64,000 nt of DNA from Falsirhodobacter sp051195255. Lineage in GTDB: Bacteria > Pseudomonadota > Alphaproteobacteria > Rhodobacterales > Rhodobacteraceae. The notes beneath the pieces are model-generated. The model was not told the DNA's origin, ran no database searches, and saw only the letters and a list, made by a program, of their open reading frames with translations. The stretch lies in NCBI RefSeq assembly GCF_051195255.1, contig NZ_JBNJLK010000002.1, positions 455,334-519,333 on the forward strand, read 5' to 3'. Made by a program: the position numbers and the translations under genes. Shown here in pieces: positions 8,160 through 17,143 of this stretch. The stretch's first letter is position 1; each line of letters opens with the position of its first letter.

Positions 8160-11100
8160 TCATCGGAAATCCCGCGTCTTCGTGCGGATCGTGTCCAGAT
8201 GCAGGTCGCGGATGTACATGTCGCGCGTGCGCAGGCCGGTGGCCGGGGGCGGGGCCTGTGCGTCCGTCAGGGCCCCCACGCCCCTCAACTCGGCCGAAAG
8301 GTCCGTGACCCGGCGCACGATCAGATGCACGACCTCGCCTTCGCGCTGCACATGGCCCTTCACGGCGATCATCCCCGCGCCCAGGATGATGCGGCGATGG
8401 GTTTCGAAGACCTTGGGCCAGATCACGAGGTTGGCGATGCCGCTTTCATCCTCCAGCGTCAGGAACATGACCCCCTTGGCCGACCCCGGGCGCTGGCGGA
8501 CGAGGACGAGGCCCGCCACCTCGCACCAGCGGCGGTTCCGGGTGGCCATGGCCTCGGCGCAGGGGATGATGCGCCGCTTGCGCAGATCGTCGCGCAGGAA
8601 GGCCACCGGATGCCGGCGCAGGGACAGGCCGGTGTGGCTGTAATCCTCCACGACCTCGCGCCCGGCGGGCATGGGGCGGAGGGTGACGGCGGGCTCGGCG
8701 GCGTCCGCTCGGGCCGCGGCGAACAGCGGCAGGTCCGTGTCCGGCAGGCCCTTGATGGCCCAAAGCGCCTCGCGCCGGGCAAGGTCAAGGCCGGGTCGGA
8801 AAGCATCGGCTTCGGCGAGGCGATGCAGGGCGGCGACAGGCACGCCCGCAACCCGCTGCCAAAGATCGTCGATGGAGGTGAAGGGTTCGTCCCTTCGTTC
8901 GGTGACGATGGCCGCGGCGTGGATGTTGGCCAGGCCCTTGACCATGCGCAGCCCCAGCCGGACGGCAAAGGCGTCGCCCGCAGGCTCCAGCGTGCAATCC
9001 CAGTGGGAGGCGTTGACGCAGATGGGCCGGATCTCCACCCCGTGGTCCAGCGCGTCGCGCACGATCTGCGCGGGGGCGTAGAAGCCCATGGGCTGGCTGT
9101 TCAGAAGCGCGGCGCAGAAGGCGTCCGGGTGGTGGCATTTCAGCCAGGCGGAGGCATAGGCGATCAGCGCGAAGCTGGCCGCATGGCTTTCGGGGAATCC
9201 GTAGGAGCCGAAGCCTTCCAGCTGCCGGAAGGTGCGCTCGGCAAACTCCACCGCATAGCCGCGTTCGACCATGCCGTGGATCAGCTTGTCCCGAAAGGCG
9301 CTGACGCCGCCGGTGAACTTGAAGGTGGCCATGGACTTGCGCAGCAGGTCGGCCTCGCCGGGGGTGAAACCGGCGCAGTCGATGGCGACGCGCATGGCCT
9401 GTTCCTGGAACAGCGGCACGCCGAGGGTCTTGCCCAGCACCTTTTCAAGTTCCGGCTTCGGATATTCCACCGCCTCATGCCCGGCCTTCCGCCGCAGGTA
9501 GGGGTGCACCATGTCGCCCTGGATCGGGCCGGGGCGGACGATGGCGACCTGCACCACCAGATCGTAGAATTTCTCCGGCCTCAGGCGCGGCAGCATCGCC
9601 ATCTGGGCGCGGGATTCGATCTGGAAGGTGCCCAGCGTGTCGGCCTTGCGGATCATGGCATAGGTGGGCCCGTCCTCCTGCGGGATGGAGGCGAGGTCGT
9701 GGTGGACGCCCTTGTGATCCGCAATCAGCTCCAGCCCCTTGGCCATGCAGGTCAGCATGCCAAGCGCCAGAACGTCCACCTTCATGAACTTCAGCGCGTC
9801 GATGTCGTCCTTGTCCCATTCGATGATCTGCCGGTCGGCCATGGCGGCGGGTTCGATGGGGACCAGATCGTCCAGCCGGTCCTGCGTCAGGACGAAGCCG
9901 CCGGGATGCTGGCTGAGGTGCCGGGGCGCGCCCTGCAACTGGGCGGCCAGCGACAGGGTCAGGCGCAGGCGGCGGTCGTCGGGGTTCAGGTTCAGTTCCC
10001 GGATGTGCTGGTCGCTGACCCCCGTTTCCGACCACGCCCAGATGAGGCCGGACAGCGAGGCGGTCAGATCCTCCGGCAGGCCCATCGCCTTGCCCACGTC
10101 CCGCAGCGCCCCCTTGGCGCGGTAGCGGATCACGGTGGCGCACAGGGCGGCGCGGTCGCGGCCATAGGTCTTGTAGATCCACTGGATCACCTCCTCGCGC
10201 CGCTCATGCTCGAAATCCACGTCGATGTCGGGCGGTTCGTGCCGTTCCGCCGAGATGAAGCGTTCGAACAGGAGGTCGTTGAGGGCAGGATCGATGGAGG
10301 TGATGCCAAGGACGAAGCAGACGGCGGAGTTCGCCGCCGAGCCGCGCCCTTGGCAGAGGATGCCTTGGGAGCGGGCGAAGCGGACGATGCTGTGCACGGT
10401 CAGGAAGTAGGGGGCATACTCGAGCTGCGCGATCAGGGTCAGCTCGTGGTTCAGGGCGGCGGTGACGTTTTCTGGGATGCCCCCGGTGTAGCGGGCGGCG
10501 GCGCCTTCCCATGTCAGGCGGACCAGCGTCTCCTGCGCCGTCAGCGTCGGATCGTCCCGCTCTTCGGGATACTGATACTTGAGTTCGTCCAGCGAGAAGC
10601 GGCAGCGGTCCGTGATCTCCATCGTGCGGGCCAGCGCCTCCGGGTAGCGGGCAAACAGGCGATGCATCTCCTCGGGCGGCTTCAGGTAGCGGTCGGCGTG
10701 CCGTTCGCGCCGGAAACCCAGCGCCTCCACCGTGGTGTTGTGGCGGATGGCGGTGACCACGTCCTGCAGGATGCGGCGGGAGGGTTCGTGGTAAAGGACG
10801 TCGTTCGTGACCACCGTCGGCACCCGCATCCGCGCGGCCAGCGTGGACAGCTCGTGCAGCCGCAGCTGGTCGTTGGGTCGGCGGCGCAGGGTCAGGGCGA
10901 GATAAGCGCGGTCGCCGAACAGGTCGCGCAACCGGCGCAGGTGCAAGCCGCAGGTGTCGTCGGCACGGTCCGGCACCAGCACCGCGATCAGCCCCTTGGC
11001 ATAGGGGGCGATGTCCCTCCATTCCAGGTGGCAGCCGCCCTTGCCCGCGCGGGCCTTGCCAAGGCTGAGAAGGCGGCAGAGCCGCGACCAGGCTATGCGG

Positions 11101-11342
11101 TCGGTGGGATAGACCAGAAGGGACATGCCGCAAACCAGATCCAGCCGGCAGCCGACCACCAGCCGGACGCCGGTGGTCTTCGCCGCCTCCCACGCCCGCA
11201 CGACCCCCGCGACGCTGTTGCGGTCGACCACGGCCAGCGCCTTGATGCCCATGACGGCCGCCGTCGCGAACAATTCTTCGGCCGAAGACGCCCCCCGCAG
11301 GAAGGAGAAGTGCGAACTGACCTGAAGCTCGGCATAGCTCAT
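8160..11342 (-). CDS. dnaE2: error-prone DNA polymerase III alpha subunit DnaE2 (ImuC)
   Basis: A 1060-residue C-family polymerase. The N-terminal PHP domain begins YAELQVSSHFSFLRGAS, typical of DnaE2 rather than replicative DnaE. The catalytic aspartates sit in PDIDVDFEHERREE. It ends with an OB-fold region (VAGLVLVRQRPGSAKGVMFL). In this family the protein performs SOS-induced translesion synthesis, normally with ImuA and ImuB. The start at 11342 is fixed by an in-frame TGA six codons upstream. No imuA or imuB precedes it: the next ~685 bases carry no intact gene. A LexA box lies 75 bases before the start. Confidence 0.95.
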   Translation of the reverse strand: MSYAELQVSSHFSFLRGASSAEELFATAAVMGIKALAVVDRNSVAGVVRAWEAAKTTGVRLVVGCRLDLVCGMSLLVYPTDRIAWSRLCRLLSLGKARAGKGGCHLEWRDIAPYAKGLIAVLVPDRADDTCGLHLRRLRDLFGDRAYLALTLRRRPNDQLRLHELSTLAARMRVPTVVTNDVLYHEPSRRILQDVVTAIRHNTTVEALGFRRERHADRYLKPPEEMHRLFARYPEALARTMEITDRCRFSLDELKYQYPEERDDPTLTAQETLVRLTWEGAAARYTGGIPENVTAALNHELTLIAQLEYAPYFLTVHSIVRFARSQGILCQGRGSAANSAVCFVLGITSIDPALNDLLFERFISAERHEPPDIDVDFEHERREEVIQWIYKTYGRDRAALCATVIRYRAKGALRDVGKAMGLPEDLTASLSGLIWAWSETGVSDQHIRELNLNPDDRRLRLTLSLAAQLQGAPRHLSQHPGGFVLTQDRLDDLVPIEPAAMADRQIIEWDKDDIDALKFMKVDVLALGMLTCMAKGLELIADHKGVHHDLASIPQEDGPTYAMIRKADTLGTFQIESRAQMAMLPRLRPEKFYDLVVQVAIVRPGPIQGDMVHPYLRRKAGHEAVEYPKPELEKVLGKTLGVPLFQEQAMRVAIDCAGFTPGEADLLRKSMATFKFTGGVSAFRDKLIHGMVERGYAVEFAERTFRQLEGFGSYGFPESHAASFALIAYASAWLKCHHPDAFCAALLNSQPMGFYAPAQIVRDALDHGVEIRPICVNASHWDCTLEPAGDAFAVRLGLRMVKGLANIHAAAIVTERRDEPFTSIDDLWQRVAGVPVAALHRLAEADAFRPGLDLARREALWAIKGLPDTDLPLFAAARADAAEPAVTLRPMPAGREVVEDYSHTGLSLRRHPVAFLRDDLRKRRIIPCAEAMATRNRRWCEVAGLVLVRQRPGSAKGVMFLTLEDESGIANLVIWPKVFETHRRIILGAGMIAVKGHVQREGEVVHLIVRRVTDLSAELRGVGALTDAQAPPPATGLRTRDMYIRDLHLDTIRTKTRDFR

Positions 11343-11416
11343 CCGAAGGCCATGTGTTCACGGAGCGTCGGGGAAGGATGCAGGGGCATGGCGGGGGCAA
11401 TTCAGGACAAGGAATA

Positions 11417-11431
11417 GTTCACTATTTGTTC
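11417..11431. promoter_or_regulatory. LexA (SOS) box upstream of dnaE2
   Basis: GTTCACTATTTGTTC matches GTTC-N7-GTTC, the direct-repeat operator of alphaproteobacterial LexA. It lies 75 bases before the dnaE2 start codon, a normal operator position. The match is exact in both half-sites. LexA binding here is inferred from the motif and from dnaE2 being an SOS gene in related bacteria. Confidence 0.85.
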
Positions 11432-12027
11432 CTATTCTTCTTGAGGCGTCAATCCGTTTGACCTGTTTGTGAAGGAGGAGGGGACGGAGGCAAAGCCAAG
11501 GTCGGCGTGGATAAAACGGCTTTAGTTGTCACGTTTCGGGAGGCATGTCTTCGACAGGTCGGTCACGGCTCCGGTGGTGCTACATCCATCCTTGTTGAGA
11601 CGCAGAATATGGAGGCTCCGGCCGCGAACGACGTGGCAAGGAGCCTGCTCGCTTGATCCCGACGCACCTGCCATTGCACTGAACCACGCGTTTGGCGAAA
11701 TGCGGGTTGTTCATTCACCACCCCCGTTGATGCAGTAGCATCTCGATGCTCACCCTTATAGCTCTGAGGGCGCGTGGGAGATTTGCTGGCGGCTATTAAG
11801 AGTCGTGATGGCGATTGACCGCCAGAAAAATCAGAAGACTGCTAGGGACGTGCTGACGCGCAGGTAGGAGACGGCGTCATCATCCTGCAGCACAGGAAGA
11901 GGGGCACGTGCGCGGATAGTCACGCCAGACATTTGGATTAACTGCGAATGGCTCGCTGCCGGGAGGTTTCAGTCCCAAGGGGCATTCTCCTGCACCACCT
12001 GCCCGAAGACATTCTCGCGGTGCCACC
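11432..12027. other. gene-free stretch between dnaE2 operator and HNH remnant
   Basis: About 600 bases with no reading frame that resembles a protein I know. A 70-codon open frame at 11526-11738 has no ribosome binding site and reads as arginine-rich antisense-type peptide. No tRNA, repeat array or transposase trace is visible. The position, directly before two broken genes, suggests eroded accessory DNA where imuAB is found in many relatives. Confidence 0.5.
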
Positions 12028-12879
12028 TCAAGTTCTCGGGATGGGAGCATGATGAGGGTTCCGGGGCCTCAGCAACTTTCGATCCGGCGGCAGGAGGCGC
12101 TGGACCACGTCGCCCGGCACCTTGTTCTGCGACACGAGGATCGTCTCGTTGTCGTCGGCTATTGAGATCAGGCCGCGGTCGAACATCCAATGCAACGTTC
12201 CTGAAAGGGTCAGCCCGTTCCGCACCGAGTCGGTGCCGTCCCTTTCGACCGGGTGGATATGGGCTGCTTGGACTTCCGGCCTACCGCCTCCGTTGCGGAG
12301 CTGCAGGCCGGACATCACACAGCGGTAGTCGTAGGCTTCGCGGACCTTCCGGCTAAAGGCGACGTCTCGATACTTACGGCGTGTCAGCCGTTCAATGACT
12401 GGGCGCTGAAACATCAAAGGCTCGTCCTGAAGGCCAGGCAGCGGCTTGTCGTAGCGCGTTGCCTCCACCTTCTCCAAATTCTCGGGCAGGCCAAGGTTCA
12501 CGATGCGCGTGAAGTCCGGTTCCAGCAGACGCCGCACGGCTGATTGTGAAAGGCCGCCCCGCATCGGTTGACCCGCGGCGTCGATCAGGCTGGTTTCCAG
12601 CGGAAGGCCGTTCAGGAGGCGCGGGACACGTTCGACGAATTCCATGTAATCCGTGATGATCGCGAGGTAGCGTCCTTCACGCGGTTTTGGGAGGACTTCT
12701 GGGATCCGAGCGGCCGCGAAATACCCCCGGGCGCCCGCCTTCACCGGCTCATAGTAGACGATCCAGTCACCAACCGCCTCCGTCACCGCTTTCAGATAAG
12801 CGCGCGGGAAGTCTTAGACGCTGTCGAGCAGGTCGTCGTAGATCGACGCCGACTTGTGGAGGAGAACCAGCTTCACCAT
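12028..12879 (-). pseudogene. HNH endonuclease gene with in-frame stop codon
   Basis: The C-terminal half is an HNH nuclease: the Cys-start CVMSGLQL, then EVQAAHIHPVERDG and NGLTLSGTLHWMFDRG give the H-N-H triad. From ATG 12879 the frame reads MVKLVLLHKSASIYDD and LLDSV, then TAA at 12816-12814, then DFPRAYLKAVTEAVGDW in the same frame, which is the continuous N-terminus of this family. Only one base change is needed to restore about 283 residues. A GTG at 12786 could start a 252-residue product lacking the first 31 residues. Likely a pseudogene; a sequencing error or rescue by the internal start is possible. Confidence 0.75.
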
Positions 12880-13009
12880 GCCGCCAGGAAAGCAGAAATG
12901 GGCTGAATGGCAAGATATCTTTGGGATCGCTCAAGCCATTGACGGTCCCGCGAGGGAGGATCTGCTGCGATCGGTATAAGTCTCTTAGTCAATCGAGAAG
13001 AGAACCGAG

Positions 13010-13394
13010 ATGCCGAAAAGACCGTTCGAACACACCGCCCTGACGAAGTTCGTGTACCGCCGCCTCCTGAAACTGAAGCCGGTCGGATCGCAAGGCGAGA
13101 TCGCCGAGGAGGCGGGCTTCGTGTCGCCGAACATGATGTCGATGCTGCGGTCGGGTGCGACCAAACTGCCCGTCGACCGGGTGCCCGCTCGGCTGCGATC
13201 CTGCTCTTCTCCTGCGTTTGGCGCTGGAGCAAGCGGCCGGTGACACTGTGGCCAAGGCGCTGATCGAGATCATGGGCCCACCTGTCTCTGCGAACGAGGA
13301 GCAGGGGCTGGACGAGATCAGGTCGGCCTCCAAGGGCACTGATCCCCGTCTTACCACGAGGACGCGGGCAGCCCTGCGGGCGATCTTCATGTAG
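13010..13394 (+). pseudogene. frameshifted HTH (XRE-like) DNA-binding protein
   Basis: ATG 13010 opens MPKRPFEHTALTKFVYRRL with a helix-turn-helix region (GEIAEEAGFVSPNMMSML) and runs to KLPVDRVPA. After GCT at 13187-13189 the sense jumps to the next frame: GCDPALLLRLALEQAAGD and onward to TAG 13392-13394. In homologues the phrase is VPALAxALGCDP, so a short deletion that is not a multiple of three removed the middle of that helix. The in-frame product would end at 13243 with a meaningless tail. No partner gene is nearby. I judge it a pseudogene in the same decayed patch as the HNH gene. Confidence 0.7.
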
Positions 13395-13483
13395 GCTCGA
13401 TCTTTCCCGGATCGCTTTCGTGCAAAGCGGGCGACCGAGCCTTATCCATTCCTAATGACACGGATTTAAGGCCGGTCGAATGC

Positions 13484-14362
13484 TTATGACGACGCGTGAT
13501 CCCCACTGACATTTCTCAGATCGGTCAGCAGCTGTTCGATCATCACGGCGCGCGCGTTTCCAATCCGCTGGACAAGGCCGATCCGCCGGGTGACAACTGG
13601 ATCGCCGAAGGGGACCGCCACCAGCGGGGCCGGACATTCCCGGATCGCGATATTGGGCACCACCGAAACGCCAAGGCCATTCGCCACGCAGGAGGTGATG
13701 GACGAGATGGTATCGATCTCGGCAATCTCGGTCAGGGGGATGTTCATCCGGGCGAGTTCATGGTCGATGGTCTGCGCCAAGGGAACGGCCGCCCGAAAAC
13801 GGATGTAGGGGAATGCCCGCAGCAGGTCCTGATCCGGCATGGCAGGCGTGTCCGGCGGGGCGATGACGAACAGAGGCTCCCGGATGAACGGGTTCCAGCG
13901 CAGCGCGGCGGGCAGGTCGCGGTTCTCGGCCACCATCGCGGCGTCGAGGCGCCCTGCCGCCACGTCCTGAAGGAGCGCATCCGACGATCCCACCCGCAGC
14001 CTGATCCGCAGGTCGGGATTGCGTTCCCTCAGCTGGACGATCGCCTTCGGCAGCAGGCTCATGGCGCTGGTGCGAACCGATCCGATCGCCAGCGTGCCAA
14101 CCACCTTGCGTCCCGTGATCGTGCCGATTGCGTCGTCCGCCGTGCGGATCAGTTCGCGAGCGGCGTCGATCATCTGCATGCCTGCAGTGTTGGGCCGCGG
14201 GGGTCGACTGGTGCGGTCGAACAGGGGAACGCCGATCTCCGTCTCCAGCGCCTGCATCTGCTGGCTGACGGCGGACGGTGTCAGATTCACCTGAAGGGCT
14301 GCCTTCGAAAAGCTGCCCAGTTCGGTGATCGCAAGAAATGTCCTGAGTTGGCGAATATCCAT
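13484..14362 (-). CDS. LysR-family transcriptional regulator of the TTT cluster 1
   Basis: A 292-residue LysR protein. The winged HTH is at residues 1-60 (MDIRQLRTFLAITELGSFSKAA, shown here only as its opening; QVNLTPSAVSQQMQALE follows) with the effector domain behind it. I use ATG 14362, not the upstream ATG 14482, because LysR proteins start at this methionine and the extra 40 residues are not family-like. It is divergent from the hydroxyacid dehydrogenase gene, the usual layout for a LysR regulator that controls its neighbour. The effector is probably a substrate or intermediate of that operon (inference). Confidence 0.9.
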   Translation of the reverse strand: MDIRQLRTFLAITELGSFSKAALQVNLTPSAVSQQMQALETEIGVPLFDRTSRPPRPNTAGMQMIDAARELIRTADDAIGTITGRKVVGTLAIGSVRTSAMSLLPKAIVQLRERNPDLRIRLRVGSSDALLQDVAAGRLDAAMVAENRDLPAALRWNPFIREPLFVIAPPDTPAMPDQDLLRAFPYIRFRAAVPLAQTIDHELARMNIPLTEIAEIDTISSITSCVANGLGVSVVPNIAIRECPAPLVAVPFGDPVVTRRIGLVQRIGNARAVMIEQLLTDLRNVSGDHASS

Positions 14363-14475
14363 GTATGTGAAGAATCCCTTACAACGATTGTTAATATTAT
14401 GCGCTAGATTTCCCAAAGCTGAAAGATGATCCTCTGTTTTCGAGGAAGGTGCCGCAAGTGGCATCGTGGAGGACG

Positions 14476-15462
14476 ATGACAAACAATATCCTGATCACGG
14501 GGCCGAGCTTGGCACCCGCCGCCACCGACGTGCTTGTGGATGCGGGCTACGTCCCGGTCTACGTGCCACCCTACAGTGACGGAGACGGGCTAATCGCCGC
14601 GGTGCGTCAGGCCGATCCGGTGGGCATCCTCGCCCGCATGGGGCGGATCGACGGCGGTGTGTTCGATGCGGCGCCCCGCCTCCGCGTCGTGTCCAAGCAC
14701 GGGGCCGGCGTCGACAACATCGACGTGGACGCTGCCACCTCGCGGGGCATCCCTGTGCTGAACGCCGCCGGGGCCAATGCGGTGTCGGTCGCCGAACATG
14801 CGATCGCCCTCCTGTTCGCGGTGGCCAAGAAGGTCATCCCGCTCGACCAAAGCATCCGCGAAGGTCGCTGGGAAAAGGCAGGCTTTCAAGGCCGCGAACT
14901 TGCAGGATCGGTCATGGGCCTTGTCGCTTTCGGGGCCATCGCGCGGCAGACCGCCCGCTTTGCCAAAGGGCTCGGGATGAGCGTCCGTGCTTACGACCCC
15001 TTCACCCCGGCCGAGGTCTTCGCCGCCGAGGGCGTGGAACGGGTCGAGGATTTGGACACGCTGTTCGCTACCAGCAACGTTCTCAGCCTGCATTCCCCGC
15101 TGACTCCCGCGACGAAGCACGTCGTCAATGCCAGACGACTCGCGCTGATGAAACGCGATGCCATCATCATAAACACGGCGCGGGGCGGCTTGATCGACGA
15201 GACGGCCCTTGCCGCCGCCTTGGCCGAAGGCCGAATCTTCGGTGCCGGTCTCGACACCTTTGCACAGGAACCGCCGCCGGCCGACCACCCGTTCTGGTCC
15301 GAGCCGCGACTGGTCCTTAGTCCACATATCGGAGGCGTGACTGCGGCAGCCAATAACCGCGTCGGTGTCGAGGCGGCACAGGGCATCGTCGATGTCTTGG
15401 CGGGGCGTTCCGTTTCCCCTGCGCGCATCGTCAACCGCGCCAAACTCAAGATCACGGCCTGA
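14476..15462 (+). CDS. D-isomer-specific 2-hydroxyacid dehydrogenase
   Basis: A 328-residue NAD(P)-dependent oxidoreductase. The Rossmann motif reads GLVAFGAIA, so the first Gly of GxGxxG is Ala, followed by an Asp after RAY, which favours NAD. The catalytic trio is visible: Arg in NTARGGLID, Glu in the region GLDTFAQEPPP, and His in LSPHIGG. Start ATG 14476 follows GGAGG at 14468 with good spacing. It is the first gene of an operon with an RraA-type aldolase and TctCBA. Its likely role is oxidising a 2-hydroxyacid to the 2-oxoacid cleaved by the aldolase, or the reverse (inference). Confidence 0.9.
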   Translation: MTNNILITGPSLAPAATDVLVDAGYVPVYVPPYSDGDGLIAAVRQADPVGILARMGRIDGGVFDAAPRLRVVSKHGAGVDNIDVDAATSRGIPVLNAAGANAVSVAEHAIALLFAVAKKVIPLDQSIREGRWEKAGFQGRELAGSVMGLVAFGAIARQTARFAKGLGMSVRAYDPFTPAEVFAAEGVERVEDLDTLFATSNVLSLHSPLTPATKHVVNARRLALMKRDAIIINTARGGLIDETALAAALAEGRIFGAGLDTFAQEPPPADHPFWSEPRLVLSPHIGGVTAAANNRVGVEAAQGIVDVLAGRSVSPARIVNRAKLKITA

Positions 15463-15472
15463 GGAGAGCATC

Positions 15473-16156
15473 ATGGCTACCGGATTTCGCATCCTGAAAC
15501 GCAACCGTGCCGTCTCCGCCGACCTCGTGCAGCGCTATCTGCAGCTGCCCGTGGCCAATGTCAGCGACAGCATGTCCCGCATGACCGCCGCCGGTCCGCG
15601 CCTGATGAAGATGCACGCCGACGGCCAGATGGCCGGGCCCGCGATCACGGTGAAGGCCCGCCCCGGCGACAACCTGATGCTGCACAAGGCCATCGACATG
15701 GCGCAGCCCGGCGATGTGATCGTCGTCGATGGCGGCGGCGATCTGACCAATTCGCTGATGGGCGAGCTGATGCTGGCCTATGCCGTGAAAAAGGGGGTCG
15801 CGGGCTTCGTGCTGAACGGGGCCATCCGGGACGCCGACGCGTTCGTGAAGGTCAACCTGCCGACCTTCGCCGCCGGCGTCACGCATCGCGGTCCTTACAA
15901 GGACGGCCCGGGGGAGATCAACGTCCCGATCGCCATCGACGGGATGGTGATCGAGCCGGGTGACCTGGTCATCGGCGACAGCGACGGCGTGCTTGCCGTG
16001 CCGTTCGACGCCGCCAAAGACATCTACGACAAGACCGTCGCCAAGGGGGAGGCCGAGGCGAAGCAGATGGCCGCGATCGAAGCAGGAACGAACGACCGTT
16101 CCTGGGTTGACGCAGCCTTGAAGAAGCTGGGTTGCGAGATTCCGGACGGAATCTGA
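15473..16156 (+). CDS. RraA-family aldolase (HMG/CHA aldolase-like)
   Basis: A 227-residue protein of the RraA fold. Members with this neighbourhood are class II aldolases that cleave 4-hydroxy-4-methyl-2-oxoglutarate or 4-carboxy-4-hydroxy-2-oxoadipate into pyruvate plus a 2-oxoacid; some decarboxylate oxaloacetate. Visible are VSDSMSRM near residue 25, GDVIVVDGGGD, GFVLNGAIRDAD with the metal-ligand Asp, and a C-terminal tail typical of aldolases rather than RNase E inhibitors. GAGGAG precedes ATG 15473, 10 bases after the dehydrogenase stop. Its substrate is unproven. Confidence 0.85.
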   Translation: MATGFRILKRNRAVSADLVQRYLQLPVANVSDSMSRMTAAGPRLMKMHADGQMAGPAITVKARPGDNLMLHKAIDMAQPGDVIVVDGGGDLTNSLMGELMLAYAVKKGVAGFVLNGAIRDADAFVKVNLPTFAAGVTHRGPYKDGPGEINVPIAIDGMVIEPGDLVIGDSDGVLAVPFDAAKDIYDKTVAKGEAEAKQMAAIEAGTNDRSWVDAALKKLGCEIPDGI

Positions 16157-16186
16157 CAACCGGGGAGAAACCAAGGGAGGACTACC

Positions 16187-17143
16187 ATGACCTATCTGAA
16201 ATCACTGCCGCTCGCGGCAGCCGTCCTTGCATCCGCAACGGGTGCGGCTCATGCCGACTGGCCGGCTGACCGCCCCGTCGAGATGATCGTCGCCTACGCT
16301 CCCGGCGGCGGCACCGACATCATGCTGCGCACGCTCGCGCCTTATCTCGAATCCGAATTGGACGCGCAGTTCCCGGTCCTGAACCGACCCGGCGCCGCTG
16401 GCGAAATTACCTACACCGCCTTGTCGCAGGCGCGGCCCGACGGCTACACGGTGTCGTCGCTGAACACGCCGGGCTTCCTGACCATGCAAATCGACCGCAA
16501 GCTGCGTTTCGACCCGGCGGAGATTTGCCCGATCGCCCGCATCGTCGAGGATCCGGGCACCTTCATCGTGCCGGCCTCCTCCGACTTCCAGACGCTGGAG
16601 GATCTTGTCGCCTTTGCCAAGGAGAACCCCGGCGCGGTGTCCATCGGCACCACCGGCGTCGGCACGGACGAACATATGGCGATGCTGCAGCTGGAACGTT
16701 CGGCCGACATCGACCTGACGGCAATCCCCTTCGGCGGCGCAAACGAGGCGAAGACCGCGCTTCTGGGCGGCCACATCACCGCCATCGGCCTGAACGTCGG
16801 CGAATACGCGACGGCCGACAAGAACGCCATGCGCGCCTTGGGGCAGTTCGCCGAGGAACGGTCGGTGCTGGCCGCGGACCTGCCCACCGCGAAGGAGCAG
16901 GGTTACGACGTGATCATGTCCTCTGAGCGTGGTCTTGCGACCCGTTGCGAAGTGCCCGAGGAGATCCGCGCCCGCCTTGCCGAAGCTGTCAACGCCGCAC
17001 TGGCCAACCCCGAATTCCAGGCGCAGGCGCAGCAGCAATCGCTGCCATTGTCCTTCCAGTCCGGTTCCGACTGGCAGGCTGCGATGCCCGCACGCCTTGA
17101 CCGCTATCGCGAGATCTTCGCGCTGATCAAAGAGGGGCAGTGA
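16187..17143 (+). CDS. tctC: TTT substrate-binding protein (TctC/Bug family), system 1
   Basis: A 318-residue periplasmic binding protein of the Bug family. It has a Sec signal peptide (residues 1-23, cleavage after AHA) and the Bug hallmarks YAPGGGTDIMLR, LNRPGAAGEI and IGTTGVGTDEH. Bug proteins bind carboxylates and hand them to TctAB membrane pumps. GGGAGG lies just before ATG 16187. Downstream tctB starts one base inside its stop, and tctA follows, so this is a complete tripartite tricarboxylate transporter. The ligand is probably a di- or tricarboxylate fed to the dehydrogenase and aldolase upstream (inference). Confidence 0.9.
   Translation: MTYLKSLPLAAAVLASATGAAHADWPADRPVEMIVAYAPGGGTDIMLRTLAPYLESELDAQFPVLNRPGAAGEITYTALSQARPDGYTVSSLNTPGFLTMQIDRKLRFDPAEICPIARIVEDPGTFIVPASSDFQTLEDLVAFAKENPGAVSIGTTGVGTDEHMAMLQLERSADIDLTAIPFGGANEAKTALLGGHITAIGLNVGEYATADKNAMRALGQFAEERSVLAADLPTAKEQGYDVIMSSERGLATRCEVPEEIRARLAEAVNAALANPEFQAQAQQQSLPLSFQSGSDWQAAMPARLDRYREIFALIKEGQ

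Noticed and set aside
8091..11417. A 1.1-kb-codon open frame on the plus strand opposite dnaE2
   Set aside because: It is a product of high GC and codon bias on the dnaE2 strand. It shows no family resemblance and spans exactly the dnaE2 gene.
11526..11738. 70-codon plus-strand frame upstream of dnaE2
   Set aside because: No ribosome binding site and no resemblance to any protein family.
14379..14394. TTACAACGATTGTTAA as a LysR box between the LysR gene and the dehydrogenase
   Set aside because: The dyad is imperfect by one base shift and the T-N11-A pattern does not fit cleanly, so I did not list it as a site.
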